Source of the DNA: Sciscionella sediminilitoris
GTDB taxonomy: Bacteria > Actinomycetota > Actinomycetes > Mycobacteriales > Pseudonocardiaceae
Direction of reading: 5' to 3'
Assembly: GCF_000737195.2 (NCBI RefSeq)
Contig: NZ_JALM01000094.1
Coordinates: 30,845 to 94,844 of the forward strand
DNA: 64,000 nt
Positions 1 to 8,561 of the stretch are shown piece after piece (the first letter of the stretch is position 1; every line of letters begins with the position of its first letter). A model generated the notes under the pieces. The model saw only the letters and a program-made list of their open reading frames with translations, was not told the DNA's origin and searched no databases. The position numbers and the translations under genes are program-made.

Positions 1-486
1 GCTCTGCCCGGTCACCTCGACGGTGGCCACCTTCAGTGCGGGAGCCGGCGGACCGCTGCCCTCTTCGCGGCCCCAACCGTAGATCTTGTTCTGGTCGCCC
101 TTGGCCGGGTCCTTGTCACCGAGCTGCACCGGCTTCGCCTTGACCGCGTGGTCCAGGTGCAGGAGCAGCAGGTCCCCATTGGGGGCCTTGGTGGACTTCT
201 CGACCTTGGCGTCCTCGCCCTCGCCAAGTTTGAGGCTGCCGACCTTGACGCTGAGGCCCTGGCCGTCGCAGTGCTGCGCGGTCAGCACCCACTCGGGAGC
301 GATGACGCTGCCCGAGCAGTTGAACTGCCCGTCGACGTAGACCTGGGCGCCGTAGGAGACGTCACTGGCCGGTCCGCCGCCGATGATCTTCGGGGTCGCC
401 GGTGATGCCTGGGCGAACGGTGCAGCGAGGAGTGCCAGGCCGAGTGTCGCCGCGGCCAGCCCCCCGACCTTGCTGGTTGTGCGCAT
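1..486 (-). CDS. Secreted trypsin-like serine protease (S1 family), 3' truncated by window edge
   Basis: The 162 visible codons start at ATG 486, preceded by a GAAGGGA ribosome site. A signal peptide covers about residues 1-28 (MRTTSK, then an Ala/Leu-rich core and an AQA-SPA cleavage-like site). The mature protein begins with PKIIGGGPAS, the IIGG-type N-terminus of activated chymotrypsin-fold proteases. The catalytic His lies in TAQHC and the catalytic Asp probably in NGDLLLLHL. The Ser region lies beyond the window edge, so activity cannot be judged. The gene is separated from the sugar cassette by about 130 bases and is probably its own transcription unit. Family assignment is firm; the substrate is unknown. 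Confidence 0.85.
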   Translation of the reverse strand, partial: MRTTSKVGGLAAATLGLALLAAPFAQASPATPKIIGGGPASDVSYGAQVYVDGQFNCSGSVIAPEWVLTAQHCDGQGLSVKVGSLKLGEGEDAKVEKSTKAPNGDLLLLHLDHAVKAKPVQLGDKDPAKGDQNKIYGWGREEGSGPPAPALKVATVEVTGQS

Positions 487-614
487 CTGGGGATTCCCTT
501 CTTCCGGTCCCTTCAGTCACCTTCTGTTTTGGTCCGGTGACACGCAGACCGTATCCAGGTACCCCAACAGGGCGATACCGGAAATGGTCGTGGGAGCACC
601 CGACGATCGGCGGG

Positions 615-1472
615 TCAATCCCGTTCCCATACGAGGTCAGCGAGGTACAGTCCGCCCTGGCCCCAACCGGCCGAGGTGATCAGGCGATTGTCCACTACCT
701 CGGCCGCGTGACTGGCGATCCGGGTGCGCAGCCCCTCCCGGGAGAACTCCCATGGGTTGTCCGACTCGTAGACCGCGGTGCACACATAGCCGTCCGGGGT
801 CTTCGCGTACGCGCCGCACGGTCCGATGAACAGATACCAGCTGCCCTGTTCCCAGAGCACGAACGGGGACTCGGCCGGTCCGCCGCCGGTGCCACTGCGC
901 TCACTGGTGAACGCGATCTTCCGGTCGTCCCAGTGCACCAGGTCCTCGCTGCACCGGTAGGCGACCACGTGCCTGCCGCCCGAGGGGTCATCGGTGGCGC
1001 AGTAGTACATGGTCCATTCGTCGCCGGTCCACACCACCATCGGGTCCCGGGCACTGAACCCGTCCCGGAACAGCGGCCCGTCGGGGTGCCGGGTCCAGTG
1101 GTAGAGGTCCTCGGATGTGGCGAGGTTGATGGCTTCGCGGGTGGGATCGTCCCCGCCCGCGGCGTAGAACATCCAGTACCTGCGGTCGGCGCGGATGACG
1201 TGCGGGGCCCACAGATGCCGTTCCCCGTGATAGTCCGGATCCACGACGAGCGCCGGATCCAGGGTGTGCCATGGGCCCTCGACGTCCCCGGCCCTGGCGT
1301 GCAGGAAGGTCTTCTCCTCCGCCGGGTTCGCCGGTTCCGGATGGGTGATGGAGAACAGATGCCAGCTGCCGTCCTCGGCCCGGATGATCGTGTGATCGTT
1401 GAGATAGCTCGGTACCCCCGCCGCCTCGCTCGGATCGAAGACGTGGCGGAATTCGCTCGCGGTCAGTCGCAT
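615..1472 (-). CDS. GH43/GH32-clan five-bladed beta-propeller glycosidase, copy 2 of tandem pair
   Basis: 285 residues without a signal peptide, so probably cytoplasmic. Three acidic positions match the catalytic triad of the GH43/62/32/68 superfamily: Asp26 in YLNDH (nucleophile position), Asp143 in ARDPMV (the RDP stabiliser) and Glu201 in ESPFV (acid/base). The protein is collinear with its upstream neighbour and about two thirds identical, with the central section nearly invariant. Its ATG lies one base after the neighbour's stop, with GGGAGAGC as ribosome site inside the neighbour's end, so the two are cotranscribed. Family knowledge supports fructofuranosyl- or arabinofuranosyl-type linkages; the actual substrate is inferred from context only. 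Confidence 0.8.
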   Translation of the reverse strand: MRLTASEFRHVFDPSEAAGVPSYLNDHTIIRAEDGSWHLFSITHPEPANPAEEKTFLHARAGDVEGPWHTLDPALVVDPDYHGERHLWAPHVIRADRRYWMFYAAGGDDPTREAINLATSEDLYHWTRHPDGPLFRDGFSARDPMVVWTGDEWTMYYCATDDPSGGRHVVAYRCSEDLVHWDDRKIAFTSERSGTGGGPAESPFVLWEQGSWYLFIGPCGAYAKTPDGYVCTAVYESDNPWEFSREGLRTRIASHAAEVVDNRLITSAGWGQGGLYLADLVWERD

Positions 1473-1473
1473 C

Positions 1474-2331
1474 TCAGCTCTCCCAGGACAGTTCCGCGAG
1501 AAACACCCCGCCCTGTCCGGCTCCGCACGAGGTGATCCAGCGGTTCTCGATGATCTCCGCCGCGTGACTGCCGATCTTGGTGATCAGGTGGTCGCGCGGG
1601 AACTCCCATGGGTTGTCCGACTCGTAGACCGCGGTGCACACGAACCCGTCCGGGGTGGGCTGATATCTGCCGCACGGCCCGATGAACAGGTACCAGTGGT
1701 CCTCTTCCTTGACCACGAACGGGGATTCGGTCGGGCTGTTGAATCCCTGGCCGGTGAACTCACTGGTGAACGCGATCTTGCGGTCGCCCCAGTGGATGAG
1801 GTCGTCACTGCAGCGGTAGACCACCGCGAAATGCCCGCCGAGCGGGTCGTCGTTGCCGCAGTAGTACATGGTCCACTGATCGCCGGTCCAGGTGACCATG
1901 GGATCGCGTGCGCTGTAGCCGTCCCGGAACAGTGGTCCTCCCGGGTGCCGGGTCCAGTGGTAGAGGTCCTCGGATGTGGCCAGGTTGATGGCTTCGCGGG
2001 TGGGGTCGTCCCCGCCCGCGTTGTAGAACATCCAGTACTTGCGGTCGGCGCGGATCACGTGCGGGGCCCACAGATGCCGTTCCCCGTAGTAGTTCGGATC
2101 GAGGGTCAGCGCGGTTTCCCTGGTGTGCCACGGGCCTTTGATGTCGGTGGCGGTGGCGTGCAGGAAGGTCGTCTCGCCGTCCGGATCGGAGGGTTCGGCG
2201 TGGTTGATGCCGTACAGGTGCCACTCGCCATCGGGATCCCGGATGACGCAGTGGTCGTTGACGTACCACGGCGCACCGAAATCCGGGCTCGGATCGTAGA
2301 TGCGCGTGAAATCGCCGACGTTCAACCGCAT
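1474..2331 (-). CDS. GH43/GH32-clan five-bladed beta-propeller glycosidase, copy 1 of tandem pair
   Basis: 285 residues, the same length as the following copy. Conserved acids are Asp26 in YVNDH, Asp143 in ARDPMV and Glu202 in ESPFV, arranged as in clan GH-F/GH-J furanosidases. Trp/Tyr-rich strands such as GPWHT, YWMFY and WTMYYC are typical blade elements. There is no signal peptide. The gene starts 13 bases after the GH172-type gene ends and is third in an apparent four-gene operon with a sugar porter. Residues around the active site differ between the copies (CVIRDP here against TIIRAE in copy 2), which may give different linkage or chain-length preferences. Confidence 0.8.
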   Translation of the reverse strand: MRLNVGDFTRIYDPSPDFGAPWYVNDHCVIRDPDGEWHLYGINHAEPSDPDGETTFLHATATDIKGPWHTRETALTLDPNYYGERHLWAPHVIRADRKYWMFYNAGGDDPTREAINLATSEDLYHWTRHPGGPLFRDGYSARDPMVTWTGDQWTMYYCGNDDPLGGHFAVVYRCSDDLIHWGDRKIAFTSEFTGQGFNSPTESPFVVKEEDHWYLFIGPCGRYQPTPDGFVCTAVYESDNPWEFPRDHLITKIGSHAAEIIENRWITSCGAGQGGVFLAELSWES

Positions 2332-2344
2332 GGGAATCTCCTTC

Positions 2345-3430
2345 TCACAGTGGGCGGGGCAGGCGCTGCTCGAGGGGCGGGAGCCGGAACGGTACGTGCG
2401 GTTCGGCCTGATACCAGTAGGCGACCGAGGAGTAGTCGTCGGAGCGCTTGTTCGCGTGCCCGTGCTCGATGGTCACCCGGATGGACTCGGCGAAGGTGAC
2501 CGGATCCTCGATGTGGAAGCGGTACAGGCTGGTCTGCCCGGACCAGTTCGGCCCGCCGGCGAGGGTGATCCCGTGATACGGCGCGGAGAACGGCTCGTCC
2601 GGGCACCAGGCGGTGTTGAAGTAGTCCTCGGTTCCGGTCCCGTGCAGGCTCGGCGGCCAGCGCTCACCGTCGATGAAGATCATGTCGTCCCCCTCGCCGT
2701 ACCAGTTCCATTCGGTGGTCCGGCGCAGGTTGTGCACGTTCAGCACGCAGCCCACATAGTGCCCATGCCCGCGGGCGTCCAGGATCGTGTAGTTGTCGTC
2801 CCCGTCCAGATTGGTCCCGGTGAGCAGGTGCTCGGGGGTGGACGCCGCGCCCTGGGGCACGCCCGCGCAGGGGTTCTCCCTGCGCCACTGCGCGTGGAAC
2901 CGGCCGAGCCCCTCCTCGAGTTCGTCGAACTCCTCGTAGTCGATGTACCAGTAGAAGGGCACCGTCTCGTGCCGGCATTCGCTGGTGATCTCGAACCGCG
3001 CGCCCTCGGCGAAGGGCATGTGGAAGAAGCTGTTGTAGGAGATGCCCTCCCGCGGGCTGCACTGCAGGGGAACCGAGTTGAACTGGGCGTAGCGGCCGTG
3101 CCCCACCCCGAAGAAATCCCCGAGCGGTACCTCGACGCTCGGCTGCTGCTCGCCGTCCCAGAAGGCACGCAACACCAGGCGGCGCAGGAAATCCGGCTCC
3201 GGATGGGCCGGATTCATGTACGGCAGGGTCATCGTGCGCGTGGTCATCCAGATGTGGTTCACGTTCCCCGCGCCCGGGATGTCGGCGATCACCTCGGTCT
3301 GTCCCGGGCGCAGCCAGATCCGGTCCTCGTTGCCGCCGCTGCGATCCCAGCTGGACACCCGCCGTCGCCGGGTGTGCCGCAGCCGCGGCAGATCGCGCAG
3401 GCTCGAGCCGTAGTCGCCGTAACCGATCAA
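2345..3430 (-). CDS. DUF2961 / glycoside hydrolase family 172 enzyme
   Basis: 361 residues, near full length for DUF2961 proteins, now classified as GH172. Characterised members act on alpha-D-fructofuranosyl or D-arabinofuranosyl linkages (difructose dianhydride I hydrolase; mycobacterial arabinan-degrading enzymes). Glu246 in WYGEGDDM and Glu268 in HGTGTEDYF are spaced 22 residues apart, as expected for the two catalytic carboxylates of the family; this assignment is my inference. The start chosen is TTG 3430, which overlaps the upstream transporter stop (TTGA), giving MIGYGDYGSS. An open frame continues further upstream but there it is only a shadow of the transporter. Translational coupling to the transporter is likely. 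No signal peptide. Confidence 0.8.
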   Translation of the reverse strand: MIGYGDYGSSLRDLPRLRHTRRRRVSSWDRSGGNEDRIWLRPGQTEVIADIPGAGNVNHIWMTTRTMTLPYMNPAHPEPDFLRRLVLRAFWDGEQQPSVEVPLGDFFGVGHGRYAQFNSVPLQCSPREGISYNSFFHMPFAEGARFEITSECRHETVPFYWYIDYEEFDELEEGLGRFHAQWRRENPCAGVPQGAASTPEHLLTGTNLDGDDNYTILDARGHGHYVGCVLNVHNLRRTTEWNWYGEGDDMIFIDGERWPPSLHGTGTEDYFNTAWCPDEPFSAPYHGITLAGGPNWSGQTSLYRFHIEDPVTFAESIRVTIEHGHANKRSDDYSSVAYWYQAEPHVPFRLPPLEQRLPRPL

Positions 3431-4806
3431 TGCGCCGCTTCCTTCCGTGCGTCGGTTTCGAGCTGTTCGAGGCTGCGCCCGCGGGTCTCGCTCAGGAAGA
3501 AGCCGATGAAGGCGAGCACGAGCAGGTTCAGTGCGGCGTACATGGTGAACACCGGGCCGGTGCCCCACGCGGCGATGATGATCGGCAGGCTGATCGTGAC
3601 GCCGAAGTTGAACACCCAGTTGGCCACCGTGGCGATGCCCATCGCGGTGCCGCGCGCGGCGAGGGGGAAGATCTCGGAGAGCAGCACCCACAGCACCGGG
3701 CCCCAGGTGAGCGAGAAGGTCACGGTGAACAGCACGTTGCCGCCGATGGCCAGCCCGTTCTGTACTCCGTGCGAGACCGCGAACAGCTGCGGAATTCCCA
3801 TGCAGGCCATGCCGATACACAGGAACAGCGATCCGTAGAGCAGCAGCGGGCGCCTGCCGACCTTGTCCACGATCCAGATCGCGATGGCCACCGCGATCAG
3901 GTTCGGCACCGTGTTGAGCACCCCGAAAAGCAGCGAGTCGGACTTGTCCAGCCCGATCGTGGTGAGGATGGTCGGCGTGTAGTAGACGAGCGTGTTGATC
4001 CCGCCGATCTGTTGGCCGACCGCGAGCGCGACACCGAGCAGCAGCAGCCGTCGGATCCACGCGGTGGACAGGATCGTGCGTAGTCCCGCCTTCGCCGTCC
4101 CGGAGCGCTCCACCTGTTCGATCTCGGTGAGCTCGGCGTCCGCCTCCGCCTCGGTGCGGGTGACCCGCAGGACGGTCGAGGCGTCCGCGGTGCGGCCCTT
4201 GCGCACCAGCCAGCGCGGGGTCTCCGGCATGAACCCGATACCGAGCAGCATCACCAGTGCGGGCACCGCGCCGAGCCCGAACGCCAGCCGCCAGTCCGCG
4301 ACGTCCCGCAGCAGGAAGTTGATCAGCGAGGCGATCCCGAGCCCGAAGATGATCAGCGTCTGGTTCAGCGAGGCCACCGCGCCGCGGATCCGGGTCGGCG
4401 CCATCTCGGCCAGATACAGCGGGACGAGCACGGCGGCGCCGCCCACGGCGAGACCGAGCACGGTGCGCGCGGCGATCAGGGTCCCGACCTCCGGGGCGAA
4501 GGCGGCGCCGAGCGAGCCGAGCACGAACACCACCGAGCAGCCGAGCACCACCGCGCGTCTGCCGTACCGGTCGGCGAGCGGACCGCCGGTGAGCGAGCCG
4601 ATCATCGCCCCGGCCAGGATCATGCTGGTGATCAGTGCTTCCTCGGTGGGGGAGAGCTGCCATTCGGGTTTGAGGAACAGCATCGCGCCACCGATGACCC
4701 CGGTGTCGTACCCGTAGAGCACCGCCCCGAGCGCGCCGAAGAAATAGAACGCGCGGCCGCCCCGTACCCGCAGGCGCCCATCGACTGTGGATATCACAGG
4801 CGCCAC
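3427..4806 (-). CDS. Sugar porter family MFS transporter (12 TM)
   Basis: 459 residues with the full set of sugar-porter signatures: LYGYDTGVIGGA in TM1, ADRYGRR in the 2-3 loop, PETPRWLV before the central loop, VDKVGRRPLL in the 8-9 loop, and SEIFPLAARG followed by ETRGRS at the C-terminus. It should import a sugar or disaccharide by proton symport in the cytoplasmic membrane. The start is GTG 4806. No Shine-Dalgarno is visible, but a possible promoter ends six bases upstream. It is first of four genes, followed by GH172 and two beta-propeller glycosidases, so its substrate is probably a small furanoside cleaved inside the cell. Confidence 0.93.
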   Translation of the reverse strand: MAPVISTVDGRLRVRGGRAFYFFGALGAVLYGYDTGVIGGAMLFLKPEWQLSPTEEALITSMILAGAMIGSLTGGPLADRYGRRAVVLGCSVVFVLGSLGAAFAPEVGTLIAARTVLGLAVGGAAVLVPLYLAEMAPTRIRGAVASLNQTLIIFGLGIASLINFLLRDVADWRLAFGLGAVPALVMLLGIGFMPETPRWLVRKGRTADASTVLRVTRTEAEADAELTEIEQVERSGTAKAGLRTILSTAWIRRLLLLGVALAVGQQIGGINTLVYYTPTILTTIGLDKSDSLLFGVLNTVPNLIAVAIAIWIVDKVGRRPLLLYGSLFLCIGMACMGIPQLFAVSHGVQNGLAIGGNVLFTVTFSLTWGPVLWVLLSEIFPLAARGTAMGIATVANWVFNFGVTISLPIIIAAWGTGPVFTMYAALNLLVLAFIGFFLSETRGRSLEQLETDARKEAAH

Positions 4807-4812
4807 ATTAGT

Positions 4813-4841
4813 GATCTACGCAACAGGCTGACGTCGGCCAA
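4813..4841 (-). promoter_or_regulatory. Candidate promoter of the sugar cassette, possibly leaderless
   Basis: On the minus strand TTGGCC (4841-4836) is followed after 17 bases by TAGATC (4818-4813), and GTG 4806 begins six bases later. The -10 lacks the final T of TANNNT, so this is the weakest of the leaderless candidates. No regulator gene adjoins the cassette. Confidence 0.4.
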
Positions 4842-4871
4842 ACGGTCGTGCACGCCGGGTGATCCCTGTCC

Positions 4872-5720
4872 TCAGTTCTCGAGCACCCCGAACTCGGCCG
4901 CGCGGAGCCGGTCCGGATCGGCGAGCACCTCGTACCGGGTGACCAAGCCGTCGTGCACCCGCACCCGGATGGCCAGCCGGAGCCGTCCGTAGGGGGCGAG
5001 CACGAGACCGACCGCTCCGTCCACGAGCGCGGGCACCGCGGACCGGGACCGCGCGGAGAGCAGCACGGTCTGCTCGGCCACCGCCCGCGAACCACGCAGC
5101 TCGGCGGGGGCTCCCGCGGGCAGCGCCACCGGATCGGCGGTGCGCACCACATCCGGGGCGAGCACGGTGAGCAGCCGCTGCAGATCGCCGTCCCGCGCCG
5201 CGGCGAGGAACGCCTCGACCACGGCACGCTGCTCGCGCAGCTCCGCGGGGGAGTGTTCCGAAGTTCCGCGCACCCGGGCACGGGCTCGGCTGGCGAGCTT
5301 CTTCGCCGCTCCGGTCGAGCGGTCCAGCACCGTGGCGATCCGCTCGAACGGCACCGCGAACAGGTCGTGCAGCACGAAGGCGACCCGTTCCGCGGGGCCG
5401 AGCCGGTCCAGCACCACGAGCAGGGCACGGCCGACCGAGTCCGCGAGCACCGCGTCCTCCTCGGGCGCCGCGCCGTCCTCCGGTTCCACCTCCGGCCACG
5501 GGCCTTCCGGGCGCGCGGCCCGGGCGCGGAGCTGATCGAGGCAGATCCGCGAGACGACCGTGTGCAGCCAGGCGGGAAGGTTTTCCACCTCTCCGGCGCG
5601 ATGCAGCCGCAGCCACGCCTCCTGCACGGCGTCCTCGGCCTCGGCGCGCGAACCCAGCATGCGGTACGCGAGCCCGATGAGCCCGCTCCGCTGCGCCTCG
5701 AAGTCCTCCGTGTCGGTCAT
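4872..5720 (-). CDS. ECF41-type RNA polymerase sigma factor with SnoaL-like C-terminal domain
   Basis: 282 residues. The N-terminal half has sigma region 2 (GLAYRMLGSRAEAEDAVQEA, WLR) and region 4 (ERVAFVLHDLFAVPFERIA, a helix-turn-helix). About 110 further residues follow, matching the NTF2/SnoaL-like extension of ECF41 sigma factors, which in that family replaces an anti-sigma factor and tunes activity; ADPDRL near the end resembles the family NPDKL motif. ATG 5720 is preceded by GAGGAAAGG. The gene is divergent from an azoreductase-like flavoprotein across 78 bases, and ECF41 genes usually lie beside the oxidoreductase, carboxymuconolactone decarboxylase or epimerase gene they control. I did not find a convincing TGTCACA-type promoter there. 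Confidence 0.88.
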   Translation of the reverse strand: MTDTEDFEAQRSGLIGLAYRMLGSRAEAEDAVQEAWLRLHRAGEVENLPAWLHTVVSRICLDQLRARAARPEGPWPEVEPEDGAAPEEDAVLADSVGRALLVVLDRLGPAERVAFVLHDLFAVPFERIATVLDRSTGAAKKLASRARARVRGTSEHSPAELREQRAVVEAFLAAARDGDLQRLLTVLAPDVVRTADPVALPAGAPAELRGSRAVAEQTVLLSARSRSAVPALVDGAVGLVLAPYGRLRLAIRVRVHDGLVTRYEVLADPDRLRAAEFGVLEN

Positions 5721-5798
5721 CGGTCACCTTTCCTCGCCGTGTTCCGTCAATCCATCGAGAGCGCGAGGGACGAGAACCGACCGAGGGAGACAGACCCG

Positions 5799-6539
5799 AT
5801 GACCGAAAGCCTAACCGAACAGCGAACGCCCGGTCTGCTGCATCTGGACGCCAGCCACGCCGCGGATTCGGTGAGCAAACGGCTCGCCGGGATGTTCGCG
5901 CGGACCTGGCGGGAAGCGGGAGGCACGGGCGGATACCGCTACCGGGACCTCGCCGCCGATCCCGTCCCGCTGATCGGGCCCGCCTACTGCGCGCTCGGGG
6001 TGCGCGTGGAGCGCTCCGGGATCGTCGGTGCCGCGGATGTGCCCGGGTACTGCGAGTCCGGTGCCGAGCGGCGGGAATGGGAGCACACCCGGCCACTGGT
6101 CGCCGAGCTGCGGGCCGCGCGGGTGCTGCTGCTCGGGGTACCGATGTACAACTTCTCGGTGCCCGCCTCGCTGAAGGCCTGGATCGACCGGGTGAGCTTT
6201 CCCGGGATGTTCACCGATCCGGTGACCGGAGCGGATCTGCTCGCGGACACCACCGTGGTCGCGGTGCTGGCCCGCGGCGGAGGATACGGGCCGGGGTCCC
6301 CGCGCGAGCACTGCGATTTCCAGGAGCCGTACCTGCGGGCGCACTTCGGCAAGCTCGGGGTGCGCGCGGACCGGATGCACGTGGTGGCCGCGGAACTGAC
6401 CAGGGCGGGCGACATCCCCGCGCTCGCCCGGTTCGGCGAACAGGCCGCGCGGTCCTACGCCGCGGCCCGGGAGCGGGTGCGGGTGCTGGCCACCGAGCTG
6501 GCCGAGGGCGTGCCGGAAACCGTCAGTGGGAGTGCCTAG
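5799..6539 (+). CDS. FMN-dependent NADH azoreductase-like flavodoxin-fold protein
   Basis: 246 residues starting at ATG 5799, with AGGGAGA ten bases upstream. The fold is suggested by LLHLDASHAADSVSKRLAG (phosphate-binding segment of FMN reductases), VPMYNFSVPASLKAWIDRV (the PMYNF signature of AzoR/AcpD enzymes) and a Gly-rich ARGGGYGPG loop. Such enzymes reduce quinones or azo compounds with NAD(P)H in the cytoplasm. It is divergent from the ECF41 sigma factor and is its most likely target. Its stop TAG doubles as the first bases of the probable uvrC -10 box. Confidence 0.85.
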   Translation: MTESLTEQRTPGLLHLDASHAADSVSKRLAGMFARTWREAGGTGGYRYRDLAADPVPLIGPAYCALGVRVERSGIVGAADVPGYCESGAERREWEHTRPLVAELRAARVLLLGVPMYNFSVPASLKAWIDRVSFPGMFTDPVTGADLLADTTVVAVLARGGGYGPGSPREHCDFQEPYLRAHFGKLGVRADRMHVVAAELTRAGDIPALARFGEQAARSYAAARERVRVLATELAEGVPETVSGSA

Positions 6540-6542
6540 GCT
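6537..6542 (+). promoter_or_regulatory. Probable -10 box for leaderless uvrC
   Basis: TAGGCT lies six bases before GTG 6549. No Shine-Dalgarno precedes the start. The -35 region is weak. Confidence 0.45.
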
Positions 6543-6548
6543 TGGGAT

Positions 6549-8561
6549 GTGGCCGACCCTTCGACGTATCGCCCGGCGACGGGCACGATTCCCGAGTCCC
6601 CCGGTGTCTACAAGTTCCGCGACGACACCGGGCGGGTCATCTACGTCGGCAAGGCGAAATCCCTGCGGCAACGGCTGAACTCCTACTTCGCCGATCCGGC
6701 CGCGCTGCATCCGCGCACCTACCAGATGGTCACCACCGCCGCGGCCGTCGAGTGGACCGTGGTCGGCACCGAGGTCGAGGCGCTGCAGCTGGAGTACAAC
6801 TGGATCAAGGAGTTCGATCCGCGGTTCAACGTCCGCTACCGGGACGACAAGACCTATCCGGTGCTCGCGGTCAGCCTGCACGAGGAATACCCGCGGCTGC
6901 ACGTGTACCGCGGTCCCCGGCGCAAGGGCGTGCGCTACTTCGGGCCGTACTCGCACGCCTGGGCGATCCGGGAGACCCTGGACATGCTGCTGCGGGTGTT
7001 CCCGGCGCGCACCTGTTCGGCAGGGGTGTTCAAACGGCACGGCCAGATGGGCCGCCCCTGCCTGCTCGGGTACATCGACAAGTGCTCGGCCCCGTGCGTC
7101 GGGCGGGTGGACGCCGCGGAACACCGCGCGATCGTGGAGGAGTTCTGCGACTTCCTCGCCGGGAAGACGGACGCGATGGTGCGCAGGCTCGAGAAGCAGA
7201 TGCAGGAAGCCTCCGCGGAGCTCGAATTCGAGCGCGCCGCCCGGTTGCGGGACGACGTCGCCGCGCTGCGCAGGGCGGTGGAGAAGCAGGCCGTGGTGCT
7301 CGGCGACGGCACCGATGCCGATGTGGTCGGTTTCGCCACCGATGAGCTCCAGGCAGCCGTGCAGGTGTTCCACGTGCGCGGCGGACGGGTGCGCGGCCAG
7401 CGCGGCTGGGTGATCGACATCGTCGAACAGCAGGGCCTGCCCGAGCTGGTCGGGCACTTCCTCTCGCAGTTCTACGGCGACCAGGCCGATCTGGACGCCC
7501 AGGCGGACGCCGGGGGCAGCCCGGTGCCGCGCGAGGTGCTCGTTCCCGAACTGCCCCCGGAGCACGAGGCGATGACCGAATGGCTTTCCGGGCTGCGCAG
7601 CGCGCACGAGAACCGCGCGGCGAAGGTGCGGTTGCGGGTGGCCCAGCGCGGGGACAAGCGCACCCTCGCCGAGACCGTGGAGCGCAACGCCAAGGAAGCG
7701 TTCACCCAGCACAAGCTCCGCCGCGCGGGGGACCTGAGCGCGCGCTCGGCGGCGCTGTCCGAGCTGCAGGAGGCACTCGCGCTGGACGAGGCGCCGCTGC
7801 GCATCGAGTGCGTGGACGTCTCGCACGTGCAGGGCACCGATGTGGTCGCCTCGCTCGTCGTGTTCGAGGACGGGCTGGCCCGTAAGTCCGAGTACCGCCG
7901 GTTCGCCATCCGGGAGGGCGCCGAACAGGGCGATGTCGGCTCGATCGCGGAGGTCACCCGTCGCCGGTTCGCGCGTTACCAGGCCGAACAGGAGCAGACG
8001 GCGGACGAGAACGAGAACCTGCCCGCCGGGATCGATCCGGAGACGGGCCGGCCGCGCAAGTTCGCCTACGCCCCGAACCTGTACGTGGTCGACGGTGGTG
8101 CCCCCCAGGTGGCCGCCGCCTCCGATGTGCTCGCCGAGCTGGGCATCACCGAGGTGGCGGTGATCGGCCTGGCGAAGCGGCTCGAGGAGGTGTGGCTGCC
8201 CGGCGAGGAGGACCCGGCGATCCTGCCGCGCACCAGCGAGGCGCTCTACCTGCTGCAGCGGGTGCGGGACGAGGCGCACCGGTTCGCGATCACCTACCAC
8301 CGGCAGAAACGCGGCAAGCGGATGACCACTTCCGCCCTGGATTCCATCGCCGGACTGGGCCAGACTCGCAAGACGGCCCTGCTCAAGCACTTCGGTTCGG
8401 TGAAGAAACTCAAGGCCGCCAGCGTCGAGGAGATCAGCGCGGTGCAAGGTATCGGGCAACACACCGCGCAGACCGTGCACACGGCCCTGCGCGGTGGAAA
8501 CGGGGAAGGCGAGAGCGGGGAGAACAAGGATGACCGAGGCAGCAATGACCGAGAAGGGTGA
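6549..8561 (+). CDS. uvrC: Excinuclease ABC subunit C
   Basis: 670 residues, full length. UvrC makes both incisions in nucleotide excision repair after UvrA/UvrB damage recognition. Visible domains in order are the GIY-YIG nuclease (GVYKFRDD and [10 protein letters not shown] near residues 18-40), the Cys-containing middle region (CSAPCVGRV), a UVR helix pair for UvrB binding ([20 protein letters not shown]), the RNase H-like endonuclease ([18 protein letters not shown]) and a C-terminal helix-hairpin-helix pair ([23 protein letters not shown]). It starts the uvrC-rapZ-yvcK-whiA block found across Actinobacteria and overlaps rapZ by 32 bases. Confidence 0.97.
   Translation: MADPSTYRPATGTIPESPGVYKFRDDTGRVIYVGKAKSLRQRLNSYFADPAALHPRTYQMVTTAAAVEWTVVGTEVEALQLEYNWIKEFDPRFNVRYRDDKTYPVLAVSLHEEYPRLHVYRGPRRKGVRYFGPYSHAWAIRETLDMLLRVFPARTCSAGVFKRHGQMGRPCLLGYIDKCSAPCVGRVDAAEHRAIVEEFCDFLAGKTDAMVRRLEKQMQEASAELEFERAARLRDDVAALRRAVEKQAVVLGDGTDADVVGFATDELQAAVQVFHVRGGRVRGQRGWVIDIVEQQGLPELVGHFLSQFYGDQADLDAQADAGGSPVPREVLVPELPPEHEAMTEWLSGLRSAHENRAAKVRLRVAQRGDKRTLAETVERNAKEAFTQHKLRRAGDLSARSAALSELQEALALDEAPLRIECVDVSHVQGTDVVASLVVFEDGLARKSEYRRFAIREGAEQGDVGSIAEVTRRRFARYQAEQEQTADENENLPAGIDPETGRPRKFAYAPNLYVVDGGAPQVAAASDVLAELGITEVAVIGLAKRLEEVWLPGEEDPAILPRTSEALYLLQRVRDEAHRFAITYHRQKRGKRMTTSALDSIAGLGQTRKTALLKHFGSVKKLKAASVEEISAVQGIGQHTAQTVHTALRGGNGEGESGENKDDRGSNDREG

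Noticed and set aside
2345..4663. A 772-codon minus-strand frame that looks like a long fusion ending in the DUF2961 domain
   Set aside because: The first 411 codons are a shadow of the sugar porter in another frame. The real gene starts at TTG 3430 where the family homology begins.
5721..5798. ECF41 promoter (TGTCACA with a downstream CGTC) between the sigma factor and azoreductase genes
   Set aside because: Only a poor TGTCTCC...CGTC match with wrong spacing is visible, so I do not annotate it.
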